From Mesorhizobium sp. 65-26 (GTDB lineage: Bacteria > Pseudomonadota > Alphaproteobacteria > Rhizobiales > Rhizobiaceae): 34,178 bases of DNA. The DNA is taken from NCBI GenBank assembly GCA_001899205.1, contig MKVL01000029.1:1-34178 (forward strand), written 5' to 3'. The notes beneath the pieces are model-generated. The model saw nothing but the letters and a program-made list of their open reading frames with translations. It ran no database searches and had not been told where the DNA came from. Below, in pieces: positions 15,804 through 24,637 of the stretch (position 1 is the first letter of the stretch; each line of letters starts with the position of its first letter). The translations under genes and the position numbers were made by a program.

Positions 15804-16559
15804 CTATTCGATGAGGCCCAGCCGAAGCGCCTTGGCGACAGCCTGGTTGCGGTTGACCGCGTTGAGCTTCTGCGCCGACTGGGTGAGGTACTGGTTGGCG
15901 GTGTGCACCGACAGCTTCAGCAGCTTCGCGATCTCCTCGCTCGTGTTGCCGTTGGCCGTCAGCTTCAGGCATTCGAGTTCGCGCTTGGAGATGGAGCGCG
16001 CCTTGCCGGCGTCGCCGGGGTGAGTGCCGGCTACGGCGGAGAACAGCGCGAAACAACGGGCGTGGATGTCGTAGAGCAGGCCCGCCGGCAGGACGATGTC
16101 CGGCCCCATGAAAATGACGAGCCCGCACTGGCCGCGATCCGCGTGCACCGGGAAGGCGATGCCGTTGGTGCCAGGCACCAGCGGCGCGATCCGTTCTGCC
16201 CATTCCAGCGCGAGGAAAGCACCCTGCGAACCGGGCATGCCGTCGTCCGCCCACCAGTGCGGCGCGGTCGACGTGCGGGTGTGGCGCACGATGTCCTCGC
16301 CATTGGCGCCGGCGATGAAGCGCGTGGCCACGCCCGTGCCGGGAAAATCCGAGTCGAGGCAAGGCACCAGCCGCGCGCGTTCGGGCGAGGGGCTGACGAA
16401 GAACAGGCCGAAGGCCGAGGCCTTGATGTCGTCGGCGATCCAGCGGCAGCGTCGCGTTGCGTCCGGAATGCCGAGCGCGCGGTTCGGCTCCTGGCCCGAC
16501 GGATCCTGCTGGTCGTTGAGGTGCCCCTGGGCGGCGTCCTTGAAGGCGGCGTTCTTCAA
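15804..16559 (-). CDS. visR: LuxR-family motility regulator VisR
   Basis: In Sinorhizobium meliloti, VisN and VisR act together as a heterodimeric activator at the top of the flagellar and chemotaxis hierarchy. This 251-residue product has an N-terminal sensor-like domain and a C-terminal LuxR helix-turn-helix at about 188-247, with RELECLKLTANGNTSEEIAK and LLKLSVHTANQYLTQSAQKL. I place the start at a TTG at 16559 that overlaps the visN stop, with GGAG about 9 bases before it. A longer frame exists, but it runs inside visN and reads as shadow sequence. The pair is assigned by LuxR domains, tandem arrangement and location beside the flhB run. Confidence 0.87.
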   Translation of the reverse strand: MKNAAFKDAAQGHLNDQQDPSGQEPNRALGIPDATRRCRWIADDIKASAFGLFFVSPSPERARLVPCLDSDFPGTGVATRFIAGANGEDIVRHTRTSTAPHWWADDGMPGSQGAFLALEWAERIAPLVPGTNGIAFPVHADRGQCGLVIFMGPDIVLPAGLLYDIHARCFALFSAVAGTHPGDAGKARSISKRELECLKLTANGNTSEEIAKLLKLSVHTANQYLTQSAQKLNAVNRNQAVAKALRLGLIE

Positions 16560-17398
16560 ATGATTCCGCTCCTGATCGCCGTCGCGATGGCCATGGCGCG
16601 GTTGCTGGCGGCGAATTTCTGGATGGCGTGGGTGATGTAGCTGTTGACGGTGTTGGACGAGACGCCGAGGATCACCGCCACCTCGTCGGTGGTCTTGCCT
16701 TCCGATACCCAGAACAGGCATTCGCGCTCGCGGTCGGAAAGCGGGTCCTGCATGGCCGCGGCGGCGATCAACTGTGGAATGCGCGACAGCGCGTAGCAGC
16801 ATTTCATCTGCGCCTTGACCAGCGTCGGTTCGTCGATCTGTCCGACTTCGGCGGCGGAGAACAGCACGAACAGGCGCTGGCGGCCGACATGGAGCCGCAG
16901 CGAGTAGATTTCGGAATGGCCGAGCACGTCGAGCAGGCGGGCTTCCTCGCCGTCAACCAGCCCGTTGGCCGCCGGAGCGTGGGCCGCCACCAGCGGCCGG
17001 GGCCGGACGCCGGGCGCGGCGGTCAGCGTGCCCTGGGCGAGGTTCGCGATCAGCCGCTTGCCGATCAATTCGATGGCGTCGAAAATCCAGTTGGAGGAGA
17101 TGATGCGCGCGTCGCTGCGGTCCTGGTCGTGAACGATGGCGACGAGCATGTAGCTGTCGGCGCCGACCTCGGCCGTAAGTTCCATCAGGAAGCTGGTGAG
17201 GTCGCCGCGCGACGACAGGCGGGCGCTCAGAGCATCGGGCCGAGAAGTGTGTTCGCCTTTCGCGTTATCCCGATGCTCGATCGAAGTGTTGGGGCGTCCT
17301 TCGTGCGTCTGATTGGACGCACGGTGCTCCAATATCTCGGTTCGATGTAGCGGGGCGGGACTGCTCATCTGCTGCTTTGGGCCGGAATCGGTTCTCAT
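16556..17398 (-). CDS. visN: LuxR-family motility regulator VisN
   Basis: VisN is the partner of VisR in the rhizobial motility master regulator. The product (280 residues from this start) has an N-terminal domain containing LTSFLMELTAEVGADSYMLV and a C-terminal LuxR helix-turn-helix with PLSDRERECLFWVSEGKTTD and GVSSNTVNSYITHAIQKFAA. The start is uncertain: ATGs at 17449 and 17440 would lengthen it and one at 17368 would shorten it, and none has a strong ribosome site. It overlaps visR by 4 bases. Homologues I know of are around 245 residues, so the true N-terminus may lie further in. Confidence 0.85.
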   Translation of the reverse strand: MRTDSGPKQQMSSPAPLHRTEILEHRASNQTHEGRPNTSIEHRDNAKGEHTSRPDALSARLSSRGDLTSFLMELTAEVGADSYMLVAIVHDQDRSDARIISSNWIFDAIELIGKRLIANLAQGTLTAAPGVRPRPLVAAHAPAANGLVDGEEARLLDVLGHSEIYSLRLHVGRQRLFVLFSAAEVGQIDEPTLVKAQMKCCYALSRIPQLIAAAAMQDPLSDRERECLFWVSEGKTTDEVAVILGVSSNTVNSYITHAIQKFAASNRAMAIATAIRSGII

Positions 17399-17742
17399 GT
17401 CCGGATGCTGGTTTCCCAGTGGCCGGACCCGGATACGCATTACATTCACGAGGATACGCGCGGCGCGCGGACGCGCCTCTCAGTCGAATCCATTCGGGGC
17501 ACGCGAAACCGTCCGCGTCTGCGCCGGAGATGCCCCGGAACTTTGGACTTTGGGTGGTCGCCGTGCCCCCAAGCAACGGCTGATTCGGGTTTAATCTACC
17601 CCCTCGCGAATCCGACGGCAAACGCGAATTGACAAAAACGAATCCGATCAGACTCGCCAGCGACTCGGGCCCTGGAATTCGCCGCGAAGAGACCGGCGCG
17701 CCAGCCGTTACGCTGGCGTTTCCATCCCTCGCGATTGCTGTG
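17399..17742. other. Non-coding stretch upstream of visN
   Basis: About 340 bases hold no convincing gene; the first bases may belong to a longer visN. The stretch contains a promoter-like pair on the minus strand (17593-17621) and a 7-bp hairpin at 17699-17705/17712-17718 (CGCCAGC/GCTGGCG) followed by TTT on the plus strand. It also contains recurring CGAATCC elements. It is the likely control region of the visN-visR operon. Confidence 0.5.
17593..17621 (-). promoter_or_regulatory. Candidate visN promoter
   Basis: On the minus strand, TTGCCG (17616-17621) is followed after exactly 17 bases by TAGATT (17593-17598). Each hexamer matches 4 of 6 positions of the vegetative sigma consensus. It lies about 195 bases before the chosen visN start. 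Such matches occur by chance, so this is only a candidate. Confidence 0.25.
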
Positions 17743-17771
17743 GAAAAAGTCGTCGGGCGGTTTTGCCCGAC
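17743..17771 (-). terminator. Rho-independent terminator of the deacetylase gene
   Basis: On the minus strand, 7 bases after the stop codon, GTCGGGC (17771-17765) pairs with GCCCGAC (17758-17752) across a 6-base loop. GAC and then a run of five T follow. This is a classic intrinsic terminator and separates the gene from visN-visR downstream. Confidence 0.85.
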
Positions 17772-17778
17772 CGCCCCG

Positions 17779-18810
17779 TCAGCGCCCCTCGAAGCCGGTC
17801 AGCACGCCAACGGCGTTGACGCCGATTTCCTCGACGGCGTAGCCGCCCTCCATGACGAAGAGCGTCGGCAGGCCGAGCTTTGCAATGCGCTCGCCGATCT
17901 TGGGGTAGTCGGAGCTCCTGAGCTTGAACTGGCTGATCGGGTCCTTCTCGAACGTGTCGACGCCGAGCGAGACGACGACCACGTCGGGCGCATAGGCGGC
18001 GAGCCTGGCGCAGCCGTCTTCCAGCGCCGCGTTCCAGGCGTCCCATTGCGTGCCGGAGGGCATGGGATAGTTGATGTTGAAGCCTTCACCCGCGCCGGCG
18101 CCGCGCTCGTCGGCATGGCCGAGATAGAAGGGATACTCCGCCATCGGATCGCCGTGGAGGTTGATCACCTGGACATCGGCGCGGTCGTAGAAGATCTCCT
18201 GCGTGCCGTTGCCGTGATGGTAGTCGACATCGAGGATGGAGACGCGCCTTGCGCCCTGGTCGCGGTACCATTGCGCGGCGACGGCGGCGTTGTTGATGTA
18301 GCAGTAGCCCCCCATGAAGGCGGCGCCCGCGTGATGGCCCGGCGGGCGGCAGAGCGCGAAGGCCGAGCGTTCGCCGCCCTTGACCAGCGCGGCCGCCGTG
18401 AGGGCGACGTCGTAGGAGGATTTGATCGCGGCCCAGGTGCCTTCCACGAAGGTGGCGCCGCCATCGAACGAATAGTAGCCGAGGAGCGCGTCGATGCGCT
18501 GTGGCCGCACGTCGCCGCGCAGGCCCCGCGTCGGCCAGGTGAAGGGCATCGCCGAACCGGGGAACCCGGCGGCGACCCAATCCGGCCACACGGTGGGCAG
18601 GAAGTCGATGTAGTCGGCTGTATGGACGCGCCTCGCGGCGGCGAGGTCGTGCTCGACCGGGGCGATGATCGGGCCGAGCTTCTCGCTCTCCACGCGAGCC
18701 CTGATGTATTCGGCGCGCGAGGGCTTTTCGAAGCCCGGCACGATGGCGCCGGCAACCAGTTCCATCTGGCCGGCGTGACCGGCGTGAAGCGGCGAGAAAA
18801 CAGTCTTCAT
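17779..18810 (-). CDS. aphA: Acetylpolyamine amidohydrolase (histone-deacetylase superfamily)
   Basis: The likely reaction is zinc-dependent removal of acetyl groups from acetylputrescine, acetylcadaverine or acetylspermidine. The 343-residue product aligns by eye along its length with Mycoplana ramosa acetylpolyamine amidohydrolase (about 341 residues). It keeps the catalytic His pair 159-160 (RPPGHHAG), zinc ligands Asp196 and His198 (DVDYHHGNG) and Asp285 (GVDTFEKDP), and the catalytic Tyr324 (MEGGY). GGYCYINNAAVAAQ and NLHGDPMAEYPFYLG are also shared. It is transcribed away from the neighbouring amidohydrolase and polyamine transporter and has its own terminator. The polyamine context supports this substrate over acetoin-related or protein deacetylation; the exact substrate is inferred. 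Confidence 0.88.
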   Translation of the reverse strand: MKTVFSPLHAGHAGQMELVAGAIVPGFEKPSRAEYIRARVESEKLGPIIAPVEHDLAAARRVHTADYIDFLPTVWPDWVAAGFPGSAMPFTWPTRGLRGDVRPQRIDALLGYYSFDGGATFVEGTWAAIKSSYDVALTAAALVKGGERSAFALCRPPGHHAGAAFMGGYCYINNAAVAAQWYRDQGARRVSILDVDYHHGNGTQEIFYDRADVQVINLHGDPMAEYPFYLGHADERGAGAGEGFNINYPMPSGTQWDAWNAALEDGCARLAAYAPDVVVVSLGVDTFEKDPISQFKLRSSDYPKIGERIAKLGLPTLFVMEGGYAVEEIGVNAVGVLTGFEGR

Positions 18811-18869
18811 GAAACCCTTCCGTGACGATGCCCGGCGACGGTAACCACGCGGCGCGGCCTTTCACAAGT

Positions 18870-18903
18870 GCTGGGCCAACCACCCCCGGCTTGCTGGCCC
18901 GGC
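18870..18903. promoter_or_regulatory. Inverted repeat in the divergent amidohydrolase intergenic region
   Basis: GCTGGGCCA (18870-18878) and TGGCCCGGC (18895-18903) form 9-base arms with one non-Watson-Crick pair and a 16-base spacer. It lies between the divergent starts at 18810 and 18951 and could be an operator for both genes. No regulator gene is adjacent. Confidence 0.35.
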
Positions 18904-18950
18904 GATCGGTCGTCTAGCTTGCGGAAATCGCAACCAGCCCGAAGGCCATC

Positions 18951-20615
18951 ATGAGTTCCGCCGCCGATCTGATCGTCGTCAATGGTCGTGTGCTGACCAT
19001 GGATGAGGCAAATCCCAAGGCGGAGGCGGTGGCGATCAAGGACGGGGTGCTGGTCGCCGTTGGCGACCGCGCCTCGGTGGAAGCCCTGAAAGGGCCCGGC
19101 ACCGAGGTGATCGACGCCGGTGGCGCCACGGTACTGCCCGGTTTCATCGAAGCGCACATGCACCTGTTCTCCGGCGCGGCCGAGCTTGCGCATCTGCAGC
19201 TCGGCGGCGTTCACGGCTTCGAGGCGTTGCGCTCGGCCATCCAGGCCTATGCCGAGGGAAGGCCGCAGGCGAAGATGCTGGTCGCCCAGGGGGTGGACTA
19301 CACCGTGCTCGGCGACGAGCGCGTTACGCGCCACCATCTCGATGCCATCCTGCCCGACCGCGCCTTCTGCATGGCCGCTCCCGACCATCATACGGTTTGG
19401 GCCAACACCAGGGCCCTGGAGATGGCGGGCATCCTGCACGGGCGCGAGCTCGGCCCCGGCAACGAGATCGTGATGGGAGAGGGCGGGCTGGCCACGGGCG
19501 AACTGCGCGAGGGCGAGGCGTTCGGTCCGGTGCAGGCGCTGGCCGGCGAGACCCGCGTGCGGCTGGGGCTTTCGACCGGTGGCGAACCCGATCCCATGCC
19601 CACGGCCGCCGAACGCGCGGTCGATCGCGACATCATGCGCCGGGGGCTCGCCTGGTGCGCGCGCCACGGCATCACCTCGATCCAGAACATGGACGGCAAT
19701 CTCTACCAGCTCGAGCTTTTGGCGGAGATCGAGGCCGAGGAAGGGTTGTCCTGCCGCGTGCAGGTGCCGTTCCACTACAAGAATTTCATGACGCTCGACA
19801 TGTTGGACAAGGCCTCGATGATGGCCGAGCGCTACGACAGCGAATGGCTGTCGTCGGGCATGGTCAAGGTGTTCTACGACGGCGTGCTCGATTCCTGGAC
19901 CGCTGTCATGATCGAGCCTTACGCCGACCGCCCCGACTGGGTCGGAGACCCGCTGTTTTCACCCGAGCGCTTCGCCGAACTGGCGGTGGCGATCGACAAG
20001 CGCGGACTGCAGATCGCGGTGCATTCGATCGGCGACGGCGCGGTGCGTGCCGTGCTCGACGGCTACGAGGCCGCCCGCGAGGCGAACGGCGCGCGCGACA
20101 GCCGGCACCGGGTGGAGCACATAGAGGTCATCGCGGCGTCCGATGTGCCGCGTTTCGCCGAAATGGGCGTCATCGCCTCGATGCAGCCACCGCATCCGCC
20201 CGGCAGCATGGGGCTGCCGCTCGAGCCGACCGTGTCGCGCATCGGCCGGGCCCGCTGGCCGCTGAGTTATGCCTGGCGCACGCTGAAGGAGGCCGGCGCG
20301 CATGTCGTCTTTGCTTCCGACTGGCCGGTCTCGCCGATTGACCCGATCCTGGGCATCCAGGCGGCAGTGGTGCGCAAACCTTGGGCAGAAACCGATCCCG
20401 ACCAGAGCTTCTCACTGCGCGAGGCGCTGGCGGCCTACACCGTCGAGGGCGCCTATGCGGGCTTCATGGAGCACCGCAAGGGTATGCTGAAGCCTGGCTA
20501 CCTGGCCGATCTGGTCGTGCTTTCGGATGATATCGAGGCGACGGCGCCGGAGGCTCTCCACAGGGTGCTGGCGGCCACGACCATCTGTGGCGGCAAGGTC
20601 ACTCACCGTGCCTGA
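18951..20615 (+). CDS. YtcJ-like metal-dependent amidohydrolase
   Basis: The 554-residue product belongs to the amidohydrolase superfamily (amidohydrolase 3, YtcJ-like). This group hydrolyses amide or related C-N bonds and includes N-substituted formamide deformylase. The N-terminal beta-sandwich strand reads ADLIVVNGRVLTMDEANPKA. The metal motif is EAHMH (His69 and His71), and later ligand candidates are His358 (HSIGDGA), His386/His390 (HRVEHIEV) and Asp457 (FASDWPVSP). There is no signal peptide, so it is cytoplasmic. GAAGG precedes the ATG. It is divergent from the acetylpolyamine amidohydrolase and 126 bases before the transporter operon. The substrate is unknown; an amide of an amine is a reasonable guess from context. 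Confidence 0.88.
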   Translation: MSSAADLIVVNGRVLTMDEANPKAEAVAIKDGVLVAVGDRASVEALKGPGTEVIDAGGATVLPGFIEAHMHLFSGAAELAHLQLGGVHGFEALRSAIQAYAEGRPQAKMLVAQGVDYTVLGDERVTRHHLDAILPDRAFCMAAPDHHTVWANTRALEMAGILHGRELGPGNEIVMGEGGLATGELREGEAFGPVQALAGETRVRLGLSTGGEPDPMPTAAERAVDRDIMRRGLAWCARHGITSIQNMDGNLYQLELLAEIEAEEGLSCRVQVPFHYKNFMTLDMLDKASMMAERYDSEWLSSGMVKVFYDGVLDSWTAVMIEPYADRPDWVGDPLFSPERFAELAVAIDKRGLQIAVHSIGDGAVRAVLDGYEAAREANGARDSRHRVEHIEVIAASDVPRFAEMGVIASMQPPHPPGSMGLPLEPTVSRIGRARWPLSYAWRTLKEAGAHVVFASDWPVSPIDPILGIQAAVVRKPWAETDPDQSFSLREALAAYTVEGAYAGFMEHRKGMLKPGYLADLVVLSDDIEATAPEALHRVLAATTICGGKVTHRA

Positions 20616-20660
20616 CGGTGGCACGGGCCTTGCTTTCTGAACAAGGGTTCAACTCGGCGG

Positions 20661-20690
20661 TTGCCAAGCCGACCGCCATATGGTGACAAT
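20661..20690 (+). promoter_or_regulatory. Candidate promoter of the transporter operon
   Basis: TTGCCA (20661-20666) and GACAAT (20685-20690) are spaced by 18 bases, about 50 bases before the GTG start of the ATPase gene. Short inverted repeats flank it (for example CCGCT/AGCGG near 20706-20720). This is a consensus match only. Confidence 0.3.
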
Positions 20691-20741
20691 CGTACGAACA
20701 ATGATCCGCTCGCGAAGCGGGCTATTCGAGTGGGGTAATGC

Positions 20742-21836
20742 GTGCCGGATCAGCCGGGTAAGAATGCAATCGAGGTTCGTGGTGTCCGCAAGGTGTTCGG
20801 TACCGGCGAGGCGCAGGTGGCAGCTCTCGACACGGTCTCCGTGTCGATCCGCGAGAATGAGTTCTTCACGCTGCTGGGGCCTTCGGGCTGCGGCAAGACG
20901 ACGTTGCTGAGGCTGATCGCCGGCTTCGATTTTCCGAGCGCCGGCGAGATTCTGCTTCACGGCCAGGACATCGCGCCGCTGCCGCCGTTCAAGCGGCCGG
21001 TCAACACGGTGTTCCAGAGCTACGCGCTGTTCCCGCACATGACGGTGGCCGAGAACATCGGCTTCGGGCTGGAAATGCTCGGCAAGCCGAAGGCGGAGAT
21101 CAAGGCGCGCGTGGCCGAGATGCTGAAGCTGGTGAAGATGGAGGCCCTGAGCGGCCGCCGCACCAGCCAGATCTCGGGCGGCCAGCAGCAGCGCGTGGCG
21201 CTCGCCCGGGCGCTGGCGCCGCAGCCGAAAGTGCTTCTGCTCGACGAACCGCTCTCGGCGCTGGACTACAAGCTGCGCAAGGAGATGCAGATCGAGTTGA
21301 AGCGGCTGCAGAACGAGACCGGCATCACCTTCATCTTCGTCACCCACGACCAGGAAGAAGCGCTGACCATGTCGGACCGCATCGCCGTGATGTCGTCGGG
21401 CAAGATCCGGCAGGTGGGCTCGCCGTGGGATATCTACGACAAGCCGGCCGAACGCTTCGTGGCCGATTTCATCGGCGAGACCAATTTCCTCACCGCGGCG
21501 ATCTCCGGCGTCAGCAATGGCAGGGCGCACGCGACGCTGAAGTCGGGCGCGACGATCGACGCCACGGTGGCCGAAGGCTTCCAGCCGCGCGACAACGCCA
21601 CCGTGGTGGTGCGGCCCGAGCACGCCAAGCTGACCAAGGGCAAGGGCGACCTTTCGGGCACGGTCGAGAACATCGTCTATTTCGGCACCGACACGCATAT
21701 CCACGTGCGCCTGGACAGCGGCGAGGTCTTCACCGTGCGCCAGCAGAACACGCGCAGCGCCGGCTGCGGCTACGAGAAGGGCGAAAAAGTCGGTGTTCTC
21801 ATCGGCAACGACGCAGCGCAGGTGTTGAGGGACTGA
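20742..21836 (+). CDS. potA: Polyamine-type ABC transporter ATPase
   Basis: This is the cytoplasmic ATP-hydrolysing subunit of a spermidine/putrescine-type importer. The 364-residue product has Walker [10 protein letters not shown] at 46-54, the Q-loop at [10 protein letters not shown], the signature ISGGQQQR at 144-151, Walker B VLLLDEP at 164-170 and the switch His202 (THDQEEAL). A C-terminal TOBE-like domain follows after FIGETNF. The start is GTG at 20742, with GGGG 7 bases upstream; the nearby ATG is out of frame. The stop overlaps the next ATG (TGATG). The symbol follows E. coli PotA/PotG; orthology and exact substrate are not proven. Confidence 0.93.
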   Translation: MPDQPGKNAIEVRGVRKVFGTGEAQVAALDTVSVSIRENEFFTLLGPSGCGKTTLLRLIAGFDFPSAGEILLHGQDIAPLPPFKRPVNTVFQSYALFPHMTVAENIGFGLEMLGKPKAEIKARVAEMLKLVKMEALSGRRTSQISGGQQQRVALARALAPQPKVLLLDEPLSALDYKLRKEMQIELKRLQNETGITFIFVTHDQEEALTMSDRIAVMSSGKIRQVGSPWDIYDKPAERFVADFIGETNFLTAAISGVSNGRAHATLKSGATIDATVAEGFQPRDNATVVVRPEHAKLTKGKGDLSGTVENIVYFGTDTHIHVRLDSGEVFTVRQQNTRSAGCGYEKGEKVGVLIGNDAAQVLRD

Positions 21837-22756
21837 TGGCCAGCGCGGAGGAAGTGGCCAGGCAGGCTCAGCGGAAAGACATCCGCGACCGCTGGTTTTT
21901 GTCGGCGCCGGCCCTGCTGGTGATCTTTTTCGCGGCGACCGGACCGCTGCTGATCGTGCTGGTCTATTCGTTCCTGACGCCGGGCGCCTATGGCGACGTG
22001 AAGTGGCAGTTCTCGCCGGAAGCCTGGGTCTCGGTGTTCCTGGAACGCGACATATTCGACGACACGCTGTCGCTCGCCGCGGCGCACGTCACCATCTTCT
22101 GGCGATCGATCAAGCTGGCCATAGTCACGACGATCGCCACGCTGGCGCTCGGCTTCCCGACCGCCTACTTCATGGCGACGCGCAGCGAGAAGACGCGCGA
22201 CCTGTGGCTGTTCCTGATCACCATTCCGTTCTGGACGAACCTGCTCATCCGCACCTTCGCCGTGCTGCAGATCATCCGCAACGAAGGGCTGATCAACACG
22301 GTGCTGATCAAGCTCGGCATCATCTCCTCGCCGATCCAGATCCTGTTCACCGACACGGCGATCCTGATCGGCATGGCCTATGTCTACCTGCCGCTGATGG
22401 TGCTGCCGATCTACGCCAGCATGGAGAAGCTCGATTTCAGGCTGGTGGAGGCCGGCTACGACCTCTACGCCAGCCGCTTCCAGGTGTTGCGCCGCATCAT
22501 CTTCCCGCTGGTCAGGCCGGGCGTGATCGCCGGCTCGATCCTCGTCTTCATCCCCGCCATCGGTGCCTATGTCTCGCCGAGCCTGCTCGGCGGCGGCAAG
22601 AACATGATGCTGTCCAACCTGATCGAGCTTCAGTTCGGCCAGGGGCGCAACTGGCCGCTCGGCTCGGCGCTGTCGATCGCGGTGATGATCATCGTCATGG
22701 TGGCGCTGCTCGCCTATGTGCGCAACGCCAGCCGCTCGGAGGTGCGCCATGGCTAG
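21836..22756 (+). CDS. potB: Polyamine-type ABC transporter permease 1
   Basis: This is an inner-membrane permease of the PotB/PotH type. The 306-residue product has six predicted membrane helices, beginning with FLSAPALLVIFFAATGPLLI. The EAA-type loop that contacts the ATPase is near VEAGYDLYASRFQVLRRIIF. GPLLIVLVYSF and IPFWTNLLIRTFA are family-typical. The start at 21836 follows GAGGGA and overlaps the potA stop. The last 8 bases overlap the second permease gene, showing tight coupling. Confidence 0.94.
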   Translation: MASAEEVARQAQRKDIRDRWFLSAPALLVIFFAATGPLLIVLVYSFLTPGAYGDVKWQFSPEAWVSVFLERDIFDDTLSLAAAHVTIFWRSIKLAIVTTIATLALGFPTAYFMATRSEKTRDLWLFLITIPFWTNLLIRTFAVLQIIRNEGLINTVLIKLGIISSPIQILFTDTAILIGMAYVYLPLMVLPIYASMEKLDFRLVEAGYDLYASRFQVLRRIIFPLVRPGVIAGSILVFIPAIGAYVSPSLLGGGKNMMLSNLIELQFGQGRNWPLGSALSIAVMIIVMVALLAYVRNASRSEVRHG

Positions 22757-23549
22757 CACGTTCTCGATCAAGCACCAGCCGGGCTTTACGGCCATAGCGG
22801 CAACCTGCTTCGTGGTGCTCTACCTGCCGATCTTCGTGCTGGTGGTCTACGCCTTCAACGCGGCGACATCGACGTCCGAATGGGGCGGGTTCTCGCTGAA
22901 ATGGTTCCAGTCGGCCTGGAACAACACGCAGGTCATCGACGCCACGCTGCGTTCCTTTCAGATCGGCGCCATCGCGGCGATCCTGTCCACCACCTTCGCC
23001 ACCATGGCGGCGCTGGCGACGACGCGCACGCCGCCCTACCGGGGGCTGACGTTCAAATACGCGGCCATCAACCAGCCGCTGATGGTGCCCGAGATCGTCA
23101 CCGGCGTGGCGCTGCTGATCTTCTTCTCGCGCATCAAGATCTTCACCGGCTATTCCGGCCTCGGCTACCTGATCGCCGCGCACACGGCCTTCTGCATTCC
23201 CTTCGCCTACCTGCCGATCCGGGCGCGGCTGGAGAACATGGACCTGACGCTGGAGCGCGCCGCCGCCGATCTCTACGCCACACCGTGGCAGACCTTCCGG
23301 CGCGTGACGCTGCCGCTGCTGTGGCCTGGCATACTGGCGGGCCTCATGCTGGCCTTCGTCATCTCGCTCGACGACGTGGTCATCACCGAATTCGTCAAAT
23401 CCGGTGGGCAGGACACGCTGCCGACCTACATGCTCGGCCAGATACGGCGCGGCATCACACCGGAGATCAACGCGATCTCGACAGCTTTCCTGCTGCTCTC
23501 GGTCCTGATCGTGACGCTGTTCTTCTTCATCAACCAGAAACGCAACTAG
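22749..23549 (+). CDS. potC: Polyamine-type ABC transporter permease 2
   Basis: This is the second inner-membrane permease (PotC/PotI type). The 266-residue product has about six membrane helices. It shows the family start LYLPIFVLVVYAFNAATSTS, a segment ATTRTPPYRGLTFKYAAINQ, and the EAA loop LERAAADLYATPWQTFRRVT. The ISLDDVVITEF segment is characteristic of this permease group. The ATG at 22749 is preceded by GGAGG. It ends 22 bases before the first binding-protein gene, so all are in one operon. Confidence 0.94.
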   Translation: MASTFSIKHQPGFTAIAATCFVVLYLPIFVLVVYAFNAATSTSEWGGFSLKWFQSAWNNTQVIDATLRSFQIGAIAAILSTTFATMAALATTRTPPYRGLTFKYAAINQPLMVPEIVTGVALLIFFSRIKIFTGYSGLGYLIAAHTAFCIPFAYLPIRARLENMDLTLERAAADLYATPWQTFRRVTLPLLWPGILAGLMLAFVISLDDVVITEFVKSGGQDTLPTYMLGQIRRGITPEINAISTAFLLLSVLIVTLFFFINQKRN

Positions 23550-23571
23550 ACGCTCAAATGGGAGAAAGACA

Positions 23572-24606
23572 ATGAAACGCAAGACTATGGCGGCAGCCAT
23601 CGGGCTGACGCTGCTCGCCTCGACGGGCCTCGCCCGCGCCGACGGCGTGCTCAACATCTACAACTGGGGCAACTATACCAGCCCCGACGTGATCAAGAAG
23701 TTCGAGGAAAAGTATAACGTCAAGGTGACGATCACCGACTACGATTCCAACGACACGGCGCTGGCCAAGGTGCGCCAGGGCGGCACCGGCTACGACATCG
23801 CGGTGCCCTCGCAAACCTTCGTGCCGATCTGGATCAAGGAAGGCCTCGTCCTCGAGACCGACCCCGGCAAGATGGAAAACTTCAAGAATGTCGCGCCGGA
23901 ATGGGCCAATCCCGATTTCGACCCCGGCCGCAAGTACACGGTTCCGTGGGCCTGGGGCACGATCGGCGTCGTCGTCAACACCGACGCCTACAAGGGGCCG
24001 GCCAACAGCTGGGGCATCATCTTCAACACGCCTGACGAGCTGAAGGGCAAGGTCAACGTCGTTCCCGAAATGAACGACGTCATCTTTGCCGCCCTCAAAT
24101 ATCTCGGCGCCGCGCAGTGCACCGACGACAAGGCGGTGCTGAAGAAGGTGCGCGACCTGCTGGTGGCGGCCAAGCCGAACTGGATCGCCATGGAATACAA
24201 CACCATCGAGAAGATGGGCGCGGGCGACTTCAAGGCGACCAGCGACTGGAACGGCTCGGCGCTGCGCCAGCGGCTCGCCAACCCGGCCATCCACTTCAAC
24301 TATCCGAAGGAAGGCTACGGCCTCTGGAGCGACAACGTCGTCGTGCTGAAGGAAGCCAAGAACGTCGAGAACGCCAAGCTGTTCCAGAACTTCATCATGG
24401 ATCCAGAGGTCGCCGCCGGCCTCTCGGCCTTCCATCGCTATGCGAACGGCATTGCCGGCTCCGACAAGTACATGCCGGCCGACATGAAGGACGCGCCCGA
24501 GGTGGTGATCCCCGCCGACGTCAAGCCGCTGGGCGAACTGCAGCGCCTGTGCTCGCCGGAGACCCAGGACCTCTACACCAAGATCTGGACCGAGCTGCAG
24601 AAGTAA
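23572..24606 (+). CDS. potF: Polyamine-binding periplasmic protein, copy 1
   Basis: This is the periplasmic ligand-binding protein for the transporter, of the PotD/PotF family. The 344-residue product has a signal peptide (about residues 1-23, ending GLARA), then the mature start DGVLNIYNWGNYTSPDVIKK. It contains YDIAVPSQTFVPIWIKEGL, PWAWGTIGVVVN, and a C-terminal NGIAGSDKYMPADMKDAPEV. The Trp/Tyr pair in NWGNY corresponds to the amine-caging region of PotD and PotF. A GGGAGAAAG ribosome site precedes the ATG. It is closely similar to the next gene and the same length, so the two arose by tandem duplication. Confidence 0.93.
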   Translation: MKRKTMAAAIGLTLLASTGLARADGVLNIYNWGNYTSPDVIKKFEEKYNVKVTITDYDSNDTALAKVRQGGTGYDIAVPSQTFVPIWIKEGLVLETDPGKMENFKNVAPEWANPDFDPGRKYTVPWAWGTIGVVVNTDAYKGPANSWGIIFNTPDELKGKVNVVPEMNDVIFAALKYLGAAQCTDDKAVLKKVRDLLVAAKPNWIAMEYNTIEKMGAGDFKATSDWNGSALRQRLANPAIHFNYPKEGYGLWSDNVVVLKEAKNVENAKLFQNFIMDPEVAAGLSAFHRYANGIAGSDKYMPADMKDAPEVVIPADVKPLGELQRLCSPETQDLYTKIWTELQK

Positions 24607-24637
24607 GCTCCGCACGCCACCTTCAGGCCGACATACC

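Noticed and set aside
16560-16802. Upstream extension of visR to 332 residues
   Set aside because: The extra 81 residues are read inside visN in another frame and have shadow composition (Arg/His rich).
17779-18810. Histone or acetoin-pathway deacetylase
   Set aside because: Sequence layout follows Mycoplana acetylpolyamine amidohydrolase closely and the neighbours are polyamine-transport genes.
17629-18825. 398-residue open frame on the plus strand
   Set aside because: It runs antisense to the acetylpolyamine amidohydrolase, whose catalytic residues are all intact.
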